Positions 34,819 to 43,702 of a DNA stretch of 64,000 bases are shown one piece after another (within the stretch, counting starts at the first letter, position 1; every line of letters begins with the position of its first letter). The position numbers were made by a program, and so were the translations under genes. The stretch is from JALYTZ01 sp036559125 (GTDB lineage Bacteria > Vulcanimicrobiota > Vulcanimicrobiia > Vulcanimicrobiales > Vulcanimicrobiaceae): the NCBI GenBank assembly GCA_036559125.1, contig DATBTT010000079.1:1-64000 (forward strand), written 5' to 3'. The notes below the pieces were generated by a model. The model did no database searches and was not told where the DNA came from. It saw nothing but the letters and a program-made list of their open reading frames with translations.

Positions 34819-34909
34819 GCTTCTTCCTCCGTGCCTATCCATGGCAAGAACCGCCGCGCAGAAAGTCTGCAGCAGCGTCCTCGTGTACAATATCGGACAT
34901 TCTCGCGAT

Positions 34910-35443
34910 TTATTGATGTAACTTCCTGCCCAGCCACAGAAGTGCGGCGAAAGTTTTTAGGTCCGCTATTTGACCGCTTGCTTGCATCGCGAACGCCTCC
35001 GCAAGTGAAACCTCACGAACGTCGATTCGCTCGTCCGCGTCGGGCTCCGGAAGTCCGCTTTGCAACTCTTCGGCGAGGAAGAAGTGCAACAATTCGGTGC
35101 AAAAACCCGGCGTGGCATACGCGGCGAACATGGGCGTGATGCGTCCCGCCGTATAGCCCGTCTCCTCGCGCAGTTCGCGAGCGGCGCCGACACCGGCATC
35201 CTCGCCAGGTTCGCGCATGCCCGCGGGGATTTCCCAGAGTTCGCGGCCCGCGGGATGCCGGTATTGCCGGATCAGTATCAGCCGTTCGGGCGCCGCGAGC
35301 GCCAGGATCGCGATCGACCCGCGGTGTGCCACGATGTCGACACGGCGGCTGCTGCCGTCAACCTCCAGCGTATCGACCCGCACGCTGAAGATCGCGCCCG
35401 AAAACGCTTCGCGCGATTCGACGAGTTTCGGAAGTTCGTTCAT
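34910..35443 (-). CDS. NUDIX hydrolase, ADP-ribose pyrophosphatase type
   Basis: 177 residues. The NUDIX box GMREPGEDAGVGAARELREETGY fits GX5EX7REUXEEXGU. The N-terminal beta-rich region with ILIRQYRHPAGRELWEIPAG is typical of ADP-ribose or GDP-mannose pyrophosphatases, which cleave nucleotide diphosphate sugars. It is divergent from the small membrane protein gene, with starts 6 bases apart. Confidence 0.9.
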   Translation of the reverse strand: MNELPKLVESREAFSGAIFSVRVDTLEVDGSSRRVDIVAHRGSIAILALAAPERLILIRQYRHPAGRELWEIPAGMREPGEDAGVGAARELREETGYTAGRITPMFAAYATPGFCTELLHFFLAEELQSGLPEPDADERIDVREVSLAEAFAMQASGQIADLKTFAALLWLGRKLHQ

Positions 35444-35448
35444 CGCGG

Positions 35449-35691
35449 GTGATTAACGGAGAAGGCCGCACGCGCCTCGTAGATGGTGACGTGCGCAATC
35501 GACCGTCCTCGCCGGGCAACGAGCTTCGCTGGCTGCTGCTCTTTCTCGGGATCTTCGCGATCGTCACGTATTTAATGCTCAGATTCGTGGTACCCCATCA
35601 CTTCAACGACCGCGTGGCGGTAACGATTTCCGCGCTCGTCGCCGGCGTTGTCTGGATGATACTGCGTGCCAACGCCGCTCGGCGCGCGTAG
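35449..35691 (+). CDS. Small membrane protein with two predicted transmembrane helices
   Basis: Up to 80 residues. Hydrophobic segments WLLLFLGIFAIVTYLMLRFVV and VAVTISALVAGVVWMIL. The start is uncertain: GTG at 35449 or 35491, neither with a clear ribosome binding site. It overlaps the next gene by 26 bases, which supports its being real. No function known. Confidence 0.55.
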   Translation: MINGEGRTRLVDGDVRNRPSSPGNELRWLLLFLGIFAIVTYLMLRFVVPHHFNDRVAVTISALVAGVVWMILRANAARRA

Positions 35692-36439
35692 TCAACGCGT
35701 CGAGTTCGCGCGCGAACTTCTAACCAAGAAGGGACGCCGCGCGCACGCCGCGTTCTCGTTCGAGGGGCTCACGCTGCTCGAGGAGGCCCGGGCGAGAGGG
35801 ACGCCGATCGACGCTCTCTACGCAACTCCGGCGGCGTACGAAGCATCGTCCCTCGTCCGAGCAATCGAAGCCGGCGGAGTCCCCACCTTTACCGTGCAGG
35901 AGCACGTCTTCGCGAAAATCTCGGACGTGGAATCGCCGACGGGCGTCCTGGCCGTCAGTCCGATCGCCCTGAAGCCGCTCGAACATCTTCTCCGCGAGCC
36001 AGGCGTCGTGCTCGTCCTTGCCGACCTGAACGACCCCGGCAATGCAGGCACGCTCCTGCGGTCGGCGGAGGCCTTTGGTGTCGGCCGCGTGGTATTCGGA
36101 GCCGCCGGCGTGGAGCCGCACCACCCCAAAGTCGTTCGGGCGGCGATGGGAGCCATCTTTGGCCTCGGCCTCGCCGTCGGATCGCCCGACGAGGCCGGCC
36201 CGATCGCGGCATCGGGGGGATGGCGAGCCATCGGCTTGGCTATGGACGGGACTCCCCTGGATCGCACGAGTTTTCCCGATCGCACACTGCTGGTAGTGGG
36301 GCACGAACGCCGGGGTTTGGGGCCCTGGGAGGCCCTGTGCCACGCGCGAGTTGCCATTGCCATGCCGGGACGCGCGGATTCGCTCAATGCGGCCGTCGCG
36401 GGTTCGATCGCCCTGTACGAAGCAACCAAGCAAAAGTAA
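35666..36439 (+). CDS. TrmH/SpoU-family RNA 2'-O-methyltransferase
   Basis: 257 residues. N-terminal substrate-binding domain (KKGRRAHAAFSFEGLTLLEEA), then a SPOUT domain with the three family motifs: DLNDPGNAGTLLRSAEAFG, LLVVGHERRGLGP and IAMPGRADSLNAAVAGSIALYEA. It methylates a ribose in rRNA or tRNA using S-adenosylmethionine; the site is not predictable. In other bacteria such a gene also sits just upstream of pheST, which supports the assignment. GTG start. Confidence 0.88.
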   Translation: MPTPLGARSQRVEFARELLTKKGRRAHAAFSFEGLTLLEEARARGTPIDALYATPAAYEASSLVRAIEAGGVPTFTVQEHVFAKISDVESPTGVLAVSPIALKPLEHLLREPGVVLVLADLNDPGNAGTLLRSAEAFGVGRVVFGAAGVEPHHPKVVRAAMGAIFGLGLAVGSPDEAGPIAASGGWRAIGLAMDGTPLDRTSFPDRTLLVVGHERRGLGPWEALCHARVAIAMPGRADSLNAAVAGSIALYEATKQK

Positions 36440-36526
36440 GCATCGCTCACAAAACCCTTTATTCAATGGCTGTCAAGACAGTATCCGGGGACGAAAAAGT
36501 CAAGACTACCACGTGGAAAAGCAGCA

Positions 36527-36535
36527 TGATATACT
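36527..36535 (+). promoter_or_regulatory. Extended -10 promoter for the yqzL-like/pheST transcript
   Basis: TGATATACT fits TGn-TATAAT with one mismatch in the hexamer. The -35 region is poor, which is usual for extended -10 promoters. Transcription would begin near 36542, just before a short palindrome (CGCACG-GT-CGTGCG). Confidence 0.5.
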
Positions 36536-36595
36536 GCGGTCATTCGCACGGTCGTGCGGAGCCAACAGCTGCAAAGAAGGAGACCCACAGAGCCA

Positions 36596-36697
36596 ATGGC
36601 TAGCTGCGATTTCTTCTGGAAACTCTTTGCCACCACGGGTTCGGTCAATGCGTACCTGATCTACCGTCAGTTGCATCCAACCCCGGCTCCGACCTGA
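36596..36697 (+). CDS. YqzL-like microprotein (33 residues) or leader peptide of pheST
   Basis: ATG at 36596, TGA at 36695, AAGGAG at 36577-36582. The peptide contains FFWKLFATTGSVNAYLIYRQL, which fits the YqzL family consensus (WK.F..TG....YL.Y/K). The function of YqzL is unknown. It carries three phenylalanine codons (residues 6, 7 and 10) and is followed 30 bases later by a terminator placed right before pheS. That layout also recalls the E. coli pheM leader peptide, which controls pheST by attenuation. The stretch 36440-36595 before it holds only the promoter and a palindrome. Confidence 0.65.
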   Translation: MASCDFFWKLFATTGSVNAYLIYRQLHPTPAPT

Positions 36698-36727
36698 CCG
36701 TACGTCGCGAAAAGAGAGAATTTCTCG

Positions 36728-36759
36728 AGCGCCCGGAACCAATAAGCCGGGCGCTTTTT
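36728..36759 (+). terminator. Intrinsic terminator or attenuator directly upstream of pheS
   Basis: 9-bp perfect stem AGCGCCCGG / CCGGGCGCT with a 10-base loop and five T. It ends 29 bases before the pheS ATG, so read-through must be allowed or an unseen promoter must drive pheST. Confidence 0.8.
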
Positions 36760-36788
36760 CATGCCCGCTTTCCCTGTCCTGAGAAACG

Positions 36789-37823
36789 ATGAGCGAACTA
36801 GGTATCACACTTTCCGCCCTACGCGCGCGTTTTGGCGACCAACTACGGCAAGCCGTCGATCTGGAGTCGTCGGAGGAACTGCGCGTGGCGTATCTCGGAC
36901 GCAGCGGCGAGGTGACGCTATTGCGCCGCAGTATTGGGGCGCTCCCTGCGGACGAGAGACCCACCGCCGGCAAAATCATCAACGAAGCGGTCGAAGCGAT
37001 GGAGGCGTCACTGCTCCAGGCCCAAAGACGCCTCGAACTTCAAGCCTTCGATTCGGAGCTCGCTCAAAGCATCGACGTCACGTTCCCGTCGATCGAGCCC
37101 GTGCGCGGATCGCTTCATCCCATACGGCGCACCACGGACGACATTTGCGCGTACTTTCGCCGGCACGGATTCGCCGTGCTCTTAGGGCCGGAGATCGAAC
37201 CCGATTACTACAATTTCGACGCGCTGAACATTCCGCCCGATCACCCGGCGCGCGAAGGATTCGACTCGTTCTTCTTGACCGACAACCTCTTGCTGCGGCC
37301 GCACACCTCGCCGATGCAGATTCGCACCATGCAAACGCACCGTCCGCCGGTGGCCGTCGTAACTGCGGGCAAGTGCTACCGGCGCGACGCCGTCGATGCG
37401 CGTCATTCGTATATGTTCCACCAATGCGAAGGATTGCTCGTCGCACAAGACGTTCATTTCGGACATCTCAAAGGGATGCTCACCGGAATGTGCCGGGAGT
37501 TATTTGGGCCCGATCAACAGGTGCGCTTCCGACCGTCGTTCTTTCCGTTCACCGAACCAAGCGCGGAAGTCGACACGACGTGCCCGACGTGCGGCGGGAA
37601 CGGCGGCTCATGCCGTATGTGCGGTGGTTCGGGATGGATCGAGCTTGGCGGTGCGGGTATGGTCCATCCAAACGTTTTGCGCAAGATGCAGTACGATCCG
37701 GACGTTTACAGCGGATGGGCCTTCGGGTTCGGCATCGAACGCCTCGCTATCGTTCGGTACGACGTCGACGATATTCGCCGTTTCTTCGAAAACGATCCCG
37801 ATTTTCTAAAGCAGCTCGCTTAA
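36789..37823 (+). CDS. pheS: Phenylalanyl-tRNA synthetase alpha subunit
   Basis: 344 residues, catalytic subunit of the heterotetrameric enzyme that charges tRNA-Phe. N-terminal coiled coil (1-90), class II core with HTSPMQIRTM (motif 2 region) and GFGIERLAIVRYDVDDIR (motif 3). A CPTCGGNGGSCRMCGGSGW insert carries two CxxC pairs, probably zinc-binding, as in many non-proteobacterial PheS. Followed by pheT after 22 bases. Confidence 0.96.
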   Translation: MSELGITLSALRARFGDQLRQAVDLESSEELRVAYLGRSGEVTLLRRSIGALPADERPTAGKIINEAVEAMEASLLQAQRRLELQAFDSELAQSIDVTFPSIEPVRGSLHPIRRTTDDICAYFRRHGFAVLLGPEIEPDYYNFDALNIPPDHPAREGFDSFFLTDNLLLRPHTSPMQIRTMQTHRPPVAVVTAGKCYRRDAVDARHSYMFHQCEGLLVAQDVHFGHLKGMLTGMCRELFGPDQQVRFRPSFFPFTEPSAEVDTTCPTCGGNGGSCRMCGGSGWIELGGAGMVHPNVLRKMQYDPDVYSGWAFGFGIERLAIVRYDVDDIRRFFENDPDFLKQLA

Positions 37824-37845
37824 GAGAAAAAGAACACGACAGAAC

Positions 37846-40209
37846 ATGCGCGTACCTTTAGGTTGGTTGCGGGACTACGTCGAATTGCCCGCGGATCCAC
37901 AGAACGTCGCCGACCGGCTCGCTCAGTTGGGTTTCCCCGTCGATGCGATCGAACTGCGCCCGGAAATCACGGGCGTGATCGTCGGACGGATCGTCGCGCT
38001 CGAGCGACATCCCAATGCCGACCGGTTGCACGTCGGAACGATTGATGTCGGGAATGGGCCACACCTTACGATCGCCACGGCCGCGACGAACGTTGCCGCG
38101 GGGCAGATCATTCCGGTCGCTACGATTGGAGCCCAGCTCCCACATCTAAAAATCGAGCGGCGTACGATGCGCGGTCTCGAATCCGAAGGCATGATGTGCT
38201 CGGCGGATGAACTCGCGTTGCCGCCGGAGTGGTTTGAGGACGGCATCATGCAACTCGACGAAAGCGCGCCGCTTGGCGCCGACGTCGTCGACTTGTATCG
38301 TTTGGGCGATGCGGTGTTCGACGTGGATATCACGAGCAATCGCGTCGACGCGATGTCGATGATCGGCCTCGCGCGCGAACTCGCCGCTACGCGTGGCGTC
38401 GAACTTCGCCTACCGGGATTCGCTAACCCGGGCACGATCGACGCGGGTGCGGAAACCCCGCGCGTCACGATCGAGTCCCCGGACTGCATCCGCTTCGTGG
38501 CGCAACGCTTCACCGGCATCCGCGTCGCACCGGCGCCCGCGTGGATGCGAATTCGTCTCGCGCTTGCGGGCCAGCGCCCGATCAACAACGTCGTGGACGT
38601 TTCCAATTACGTCATGCTCGAAGTAGGACAACCGCTGCATTTTTACGACGATGCAAAGATCGCGCACCACCATTTGATCGCACGCGACGCGAAGCCGTCG
38701 GAACATCTCGTAACCCTCGACGACGTCGACTACGAACTTTCGCCGCAGGCGCTGGTCATCGCGAGCGAAACCGGGGCGCAAGGTCTGGCCGGCCTTAAGG
38801 GCGGCAAAGCGAGCGAAGTCACCCACGCCACGACGGCGATCCTGCTCGAGAGCGCCACGTTCAATGGTCCTCGGATTCGCCGCACGAGCTCCGCCCTCGG
38901 TACGCGCACAGAAGCCTCGACGCGCCACGAAAAGGGGCTGGCGCCGATCCTCACCGACTACGGAGCCGCCCGGGCCGCGCAGCTGCTCGTGCAGTTCGGG
39001 GCGACCGGGTACGCCCCGCGCGCATTTGGTGCCGGCGTGGCGCCTGCGGATCCCATCGCCTTCAACGTGCGGGACGTAAAACGGCTGCTCGGATTCGATC
39101 TTTCGCTCGAGGAAATTCGAGAATACTTAGATGCGCTCGGCTTCCAGGTCGAACCCGGTCCCGCCGAAGCGTTGCGCGTTACGCCACCGCCGTGGCGGCG
39201 CGACGTGAGCATTCCCGCCGACATCGTGGAAGAGGTCGCGCGCATGGCGGGGTACGACCGCCTCGAAGCGGAGATCCCGACCATCGTCGACCATGGAATC
39301 GGAAGCCGCGACTACGATCTGGAATATGCGCTCGCACGCACGCTAAGCGCGCTCGGTTATCGCGAGATCGTTTCCTATGCGATGCACGGCGCCGATGTGT
39401 TCGAAAAGCTCGCGCGCGCAGGCATCGAGCCAAGTTCGCAGCCCGTGGAAGTGCGCAATCCGCTGTCCGAGGATCAGCGCTACTTACGGTACGCTCTTGG
39501 GCCCGGTTTGCTGACCTACTTCGCGCGCGTCGACGCCCCGGTGCGGGTCTTCGAGATCGGCCACGTCTTTTATCGCGAAGAAACCGCACCAGCCGAAGCG
39601 CCTACGCTCGCGTTCGGATTTACCGTCGCGGCGGTCGACGAGTCCGAGTGGCGCGACTCGCATTTTTTGCGTCTCAAGGGCGACTGCGAAGCGCTCATTC
39701 GCGAACTAACCGGGCGAACCGATGTCGAGGTCACGCGCGACGTTCGCAACGGCCTGCATCCCGGTAAAACGGCGGTGCTCATGCTCGATGGCCGCGAGGT
39801 GGCGAATGTAGGCCGCATCGATCCGCGCGCGGCCAAAGCCTTCGACGTGCGATTACCGATGTACGTTTGCAGCATATACCTCGAAAACATTCCCGATTAC
39901 CGCCTTCCGCGCTACATGCCGCCTTCAAAGTATCCGTCGACGTATCGGGACTTGGCCCTGGTGTGCGCGCCCGACGTTACCGCGGAGAGCGTTTCGCGAG
40001 CGATCGCGCGCGCGATCGGATCGTTGTGCACCGGCGTGCGCGCCTTTGACGAGTACCGCGGCAAGAACGTCGCGCCGGACAAGAAGAGCCTCGCCGTTCG
40101 AGTTCATCTGCAGCGCAACGACGCGACGATCACCGACGAAGAGGCCGACGCCGCTATTGCCGAGGCGCTCGGCGCGCTCTCGGATCTTGGGATCGCCATT
40201 CGCGAATGA
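37846..40209 (+). CDS. pheT: Phenylalanyl-tRNA synthetase beta subunit
   Basis: 787 residues. Order: EMAP-like tRNA-binding domain (ITGVIVGRIVALERHPNADRLHV, about 40-150), B3/B4 editing domain (around 200-390, GLKGGKASEV and TRHEKGL), B5 domain, inactive synthetase-like core, and C-terminal anticodon-binding domain (PPSKYPSTYRDLALV to the end). It holds structure, editing and tRNA recognition for PheRS. Its TGA overlaps the cvpA start (ATGA). Confidence 0.96.
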   Translation: MRVPLGWLRDYVELPADPQNVADRLAQLGFPVDAIELRPEITGVIVGRIVALERHPNADRLHVGTIDVGNGPHLTIATAATNVAAGQIIPVATIGAQLPHLKIERRTMRGLESEGMMCSADELALPPEWFEDGIMQLDESAPLGADVVDLYRLGDAVFDVDITSNRVDAMSMIGLARELAATRGVELRLPGFANPGTIDAGAETPRVTIESPDCIRFVAQRFTGIRVAPAPAWMRIRLALAGQRPINNVVDVSNYVMLEVGQPLHFYDDAKIAHHHLIARDAKPSEHLVTLDDVDYELSPQALVIASETGAQGLAGLKGGKASEVTHATTAILLESATFNGPRIRRTSSALGTRTEASTRHEKGLAPILTDYGAARAAQLLVQFGATGYAPRAFGAGVAPADPIAFNVRDVKRLLGFDLSLEEIREYLDALGFQVEPGPAEALRVTPPPWRRDVSIPADIVEEVARMAGYDRLEAEIPTIVDHGIGSRDYDLEYALARTLSALGYREIVSYAMHGADVFEKLARAGIEPSSQPVEVRNPLSEDQRYLRYALGPGLLTYFARVDAPVRVFEIGHVFYREETAPAEAPTLAFGFTVAAVDESEWRDSHFLRLKGDCEALIRELTGRTDVEVTRDVRNGLHPGKTAVLMLDGREVANVGRIDPRAAKAFDVRLPMYVCSIYLENIPDYRLPRYMPPSKYPSTYRDLALVCAPDVTAESVSRAIARAIGSLCTGVRAFDEYRGKNVAPDKKSLAVRVHLQRNDATITDEEADAAIAEALGALSDLGIAIRE

Positions 40210-40742
40210 GCCTGGTATGGCCGGACATCCTGATAGCGGCGATAGTACTTATCGCCGCGCTCAAAGGGTACAAACGCGGATTCGTGTCCGAGCTTTCGGG
40301 TGCCATCGCGCTCGTTTTGGCACTGATCGCGCCGTGGTACTACAACGGCGCCTTCGATCCGATGTTGGAAAAGGCCGTACATTTGGGTGCCGGATCGGCG
40401 CACGTCATCGGCATGTTCTTGACGGGCGTCGCCACGTACGCGGCGGTACTGCTTCTCGCGTGGGCGCTCAATACCGTCGCGAAGCTGCCCATTTTGGGGT
40501 TTGGTAATGCGCTGTTCGGCGCGCTCGTCGGGTTCGCGAAGGGTGCAATCTTGGTATGGTTGATCCTGTACGTCGTGCTCTTTTTTCCGTTATCGCGCGA
40601 TATTCGCGCGGACCTGCACCGGTCGACGCTCGCGACGTGGATCACCCAACCAAACGCGCGCATCGACCATGCTATAAACGGCGCGCTGCCATGGTTCGCG
40701 CGTCCGTTTATTCGCCCATATTTTTCCCGCCACCGTGTCTAG
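40206..40742 (+). CDS. cvpA: CvpA-family membrane protein
   Basis: 178 residues, four predicted transmembrane helices. The N-terminal DILIAAIVLIAALKGYKRGFVSELSGAIALVLAL and PILGFGNALFGALVGFAKGAILVWLILY fit the colicin V production protein family. Role in envelope homeostasis is only partly known. cvpA also follows pheT in several other phyla. The 3' end overlaps the convergent aminotransferase by 35 bases. Confidence 0.85.
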   Translation: MSLVWPDILIAAIVLIAALKGYKRGFVSELSGAIALVLALIAPWYYNGAFDPMLEKAVHLGAGSAHVIGMFLTGVATYAAVLLLAWALNTVAKLPILGFGNALFGALVGFAKGAILVWLILYVVLFFPLSRDIRADLHRSTLATWITQPNARIDHAINGALPWFARPFIRPYFSRHRV

Positions 40743-41910
40743 TTAAGACGCTGACGCCGGGCTGAAGGTCGAGAAAGACGCGCAGGGCGGCCTGCACGCC
40801 GGAACCGATGCGCACCGGAATGTCGTGTTCGAGCAACGCGATTTCGAGTGCGCCGAGCGCGCCGAGCACGTCGGTCTGCGAAACATCGCCCATCGTGCCC
40901 ATCCGCACGATCTTCCCTTTGAGCTCGAGCTGGCCTCCGGAGAGCACGACGCCGCGTTCTTCGCGCAACTTTCGCAGAAGCGTGGCCGCCTCGACGCCCG
41001 CCGGGACGTTGCCCGCGACTACCGTGACCGAATGCGCGTCGGGTTGCGAAAAGATTTCCATGCCGAGGGCGGTAAATGCGCCCCGAATCGCGCGAGCATA
41101 GCAATCGTGGCGGCGCCACACCGCTTCGGCGCCTTCCTGCGCGTACCGCTCGAGTGCCGCATCGAGCGCGAAGAATGCCGAAACGGGCGGCGTCCACGGA
41201 GTCTGGCCTTGTCGCGCGAATTCGCGTGCCTTGAGCAAATCGAAATAGAAGCGCGGCGTCTTGGCGGTCTCCATTCTTTTCCACCCGCGTTCGCTTGCCG
41301 CGATCATCGAGACTCCCGGTGGTGCGGCAAAGACCTTCTGCGAAGCGGCAACGACCACGTCGAATCCCCACTCGTCCATTTCGAATCGTGTCGCACCCAG
41401 ACCGCTCACCGAATCGACGATCGTTATCGCACCGTGTGCGCGCGTTACCCGCGCGAGCGCCGCCATGTCGTTTTGCACGCCGGTCGAGGTCTCGTTATGC
41501 GTGAGCAGAATGCCGGAGATCGCCTTGCCCGCGTCGGCTCGCAAGCGTTCTTCAAGCGCCGCCGGATCGAGCGCGTGGCCGAGTTCGGTTTCCAGAACCT
41601 CAACCTTACAGCCGTACGTCCGTGCGATCGCGATCAAGCGGCGTCCGAAGACGCCTACGGGACACGCGAGCAGCGTATCGCCGGCGCCGAACGTGCTGGC
41701 GACGGCCGCTTCCAATCCACCCGTCCCCGACGAACCGAGAAAAACGATATCGCCCGCAGTGCCGAAGATCGGTCGCATGCGAGCCGTCAGATTCTCGAGC
41801 AGCGATGCAAACTGCGGTCCGCGGTGATCGATCATCGGTTTGCCCATTGCGGCTAAGACGGGATCGGCGACCGTAACGGGACCCGGAATGAACAATAAAT
41901 TCTTCTTCAT
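40708..41910 (-). CDS. Class V PLP aminotransferase (alanine-glyoxylate / serine-pyruvate type)
   Basis: 400 residues. LFIPGPVTVADPVLAAMGKPMIDHRGPQF at the N-terminus and LGSSGTGGLEAAVAS mark the alanine-glyoxylate/serine-pyruvate aminotransferase group. PLP lysine in VVAASQKVFAAPPG, aspartate in TIVDSVSGLGA. It could feed on the glyoxylate made by aceA, though the donor is not certain; a phosphoserine or ureidoglycine-type role is an alternative. The last residues, after VSVLTRHGG, are encoded opposite cvpA. Confidence 0.88.
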   Translation of the reverse strand: MKKNLLFIPGPVTVADPVLAAMGKPMIDHRGPQFASLLENLTARMRPIFGTAGDIVFLGSSGTGGLEAAVASTFGAGDTLLACPVGVFGRRLIAIARTYGCKVEVLETELGHALDPAALEERLRADAGKAISGILLTHNETSTGVQNDMAALARVTRAHGAITIVDSVSGLGATRFEMDEWGFDVVVAASQKVFAAPPGVSMIAASERGWKRMETAKTPRFYFDLLKAREFARQGQTPWTPPVSAFFALDAALERYAQEGAEAVWRRHDCYARAIRGAFTALGMEIFSQPDAHSVTVVAGNVPAGVEAATLLRKLREERGVVLSGGQLELKGKIVRMGTMGDVSQTDVLGALGALEIALLEHDIPVRIGSGVQAALRVFLDLQPGVSVLTRHGGGKNMGE

Positions 41911-41993
41911 GGCCGGGCATACTTATACAGGTTAGCGGATGACCCATGCGCCGGCGGAACTTCGCGTACGAACCCATCGTTACCAACGCGAGT

Positions 41994-42081
41994 GCTCGTC
42001 CCGGTGACTCCTCGTTCTTATCAAGCCCCTCGGGACGGGCATTCTCGAAACCGCTGTGCGTGCGCCGTCCCGATAAAGGGG
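41994..42081 (+). promoter_or_regulatory. Leader with two mutually exclusive stems before the aldo/keto reductase gene
   Basis: The segment 42031-42040 can pair with 41994-42003 (10 bp, one G-T) or, as 42026-42038, with 42065-42081 (9 bp, a 4-base bulge, then 4 G-C pairs). Only one can form at a time. Such alternatives are typical of attenuators and riboswitches, but chance in a GC-rich leader cannot be ruled out. Confidence 0.35.
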
Positions 42082-42109
42082 CGCCCGGCGCGGGTATACG
42101 GCTTCTCTG

Positions 42110-43081
42110 ATGGAATCGTCAATGAAGCAACGCGTCCTCGGTTCGTCCGGCATCGCCGTCGGAGAAATCGGGTACGGCGCGATGGGGCTCACCTGGGCGT
42201 ACGGCACTGCCGCCGGCGAACGCGACGCGATCGCATTAATACATCGCGCGATCGACCTCGGCGTGACGCTTTTCGACACGTCCGATATGTACGGACCGTT
42301 TACCAACGAGGAACTGCTCGGCAAGGCGCTTCGCGGGAAACGCGATCGCGTTACGGTCGCGACCAAATGTGGAATCGTCCCCAAGAAAAGCGACGACCCG
42401 GCTCCGCAAAGGCGCGACGGCAGCCCGGCTTACATCAAGCGGGCATGCGATGCATCGTTGAAACGATTGGGCGTCGATAGGATCGATCTCTATCAATTGC
42501 ACCGCGTCGATCCGAACGTACCCGTCGAGGAAAGCGTCGGCGCAATGTCCGAACTCGTTGCTCAGGGCAAGGTTCGTGCTCTCGGGCTCTCCGAGGTTGA
42601 CGTTGCCACCATCGAGCGCGCGAACGCAATTCATCCCATTGCGACGCTTCAATCCGAACTCTCCCTTTGGACGCGAGACGTGTTGCCCGAGGTGTTGCCG
42701 TGGTGTGCCGCGCACGACGTCGCGCTGCTGGCATACTCGCCGCTTGGCCGGGGGTTTCTTACCGGTCGACTGCGGGCAGAGGAGATCGCGCCGGGAGATT
42801 TCCGCGCCACCTTGCCACGCTTCGACCCCGGAAACTTCGAAGCCAACGAGAGCATCGTCAACGAGGTCGGCGCGGTGGCCCAGCGCCACGGGGCAGCTAA
42901 CGGCCAGATTGCGCTCGCATGGGTGCTCGCGCAGGGTCGCGACGTCATTCCCATTCCGGGCACCAAGCGCATGGCGTATCTGGAAGAGAACTCCGGCGCC
43001 GGGCGCGTCACGCTGGACGCGCAAGATCTTGCCGCGCTCGATGCGATTCCCGCCGCCTTGGGTGCGCGCTATCGAACCTAG
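42110..43081 (+). CDS. Aldo/keto reductase
   Basis: 323 residues, TIM-barrel NADPH-dependent oxidoreductase. Catalytic tetrad visible: Asp in LFDTSDMYG, Tyr in the same block, Lys in VATKCG and His in LYQLHRVD. The NADP site is in IPIPGTKRMAYLEEN. It belongs to the YajO/AKR13-like group. Substrate unknown. In-frame ATGs at 42110 and 42122 are both possible starts; GGA lies 7 bases before the second. Confidence 0.92.
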   Translation: MESSMKQRVLGSSGIAVGEIGYGAMGLTWAYGTAAGERDAIALIHRAIDLGVTLFDTSDMYGPFTNEELLGKALRGKRDRVTVATKCGIVPKKSDDPAPQRRDGSPAYIKRACDASLKRLGVDRIDLYQLHRVDPNVPVEESVGAMSELVAQGKVRALGLSEVDVATIERANAIHPIATLQSELSLWTRDVLPEVLPWCAAHDVALLAYSPLGRGFLTGRLRAEEIAPGDFRATLPRFDPGNFEANESIVNEVGAVAQRHGAANGQIALAWVLAQGRDVIPIPGTKRMAYLEENSGAGRVTLDAQDLAALDAIPAALGARYRT

Positions 43082-43136
43082 CAGACCCTAGCAGCCTGCG
43101 AGGCGCAGTACGTTCGCGCCTCGAATTTCCAACGCT

Positions 43137-43700
43137 ATGATCATTGCCGATAGGATGGCACTTCATACGCTCGTCGATGGCCTTCGGGGACTCGACCTTG
43201 CCGCGTGCCCCGACGATGCCGTCGGCGCGCTGTTAGGCGTCGCGATTAGAAAGAAGCCGGCGATACGGGTTGCGACGACGACGGAGCAACCGCGCGCGTA
43301 CACGCGAACGCTACTCTTTCGCGACGACGCATTTGAATTGCTCGCGCTGTACTGGCCCGACGGAGCATCGACCGGTATTCACGACCATGGAACGCGGCGC
43401 TGCTGGTTCGGTCTCGCGACCGGCCGCATGCGGGTCGACAACTTCCGGCGTACCGACGACGGTACCGTTGCGGGGCGTGCGACGCTCGCTCCGCAGCCGG
43501 ATTCGCATTTGGCCCCCGGCGATCTCGACGTGCGTTCGAACGATCTCGACCTACATAGGTGCGTCGCGCTGGAACCCGCTACGATGACGATTCACGTCTA
43601 CGCGCGACCACTCGAGCGGTTCCACCTCTTCGACGAAACGACGGAAACGTACGACGAGTGCGCGCCGACATACGACGCGCAGGCGATCGTTCCGAGCTAA
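43137..43700 (+). CDS. Cysteine dioxygenase-like cupin protein
   Basis: 187 residues. The three iron-binding histidines of cysteine dioxygenase are present: His82 and His84 (STGIHDHG) and His140 (DLHRC). A cysteine and a tyrosine that could form the Cys-Tyr cross-link lie at 89 and 155, and Arg57 could bind the substrate carboxylate. It would oxidise cysteine or another thiol acid to the sulfinate. It ends 2 bases before the convergent lon stop. Confidence 0.85.
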   Translation: MIIADRMALHTLVDGLRGLDLAACPDDAVGALLGVAIRKKPAIRVATTTEQPRAYTRTLLFRDDAFELLALYWPDGASTGIHDHGTRRCWFGLATGRMRVDNFRRTDDGTVAGRATLAPQPDSHLAPGDLDVRSNDLDLHRCVALEPATMTIHVYARPLERFHLFDETTETYDECAPTYDAQAIVPS

Positions 43701-43702
43701 GG

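Noticed and set aside
36440..36788. T-box riboswitch upstream of pheS
   Set aside because: No T-box sequence (AGGGTGGNACCGCG type) or specifier-loop layout could be found.
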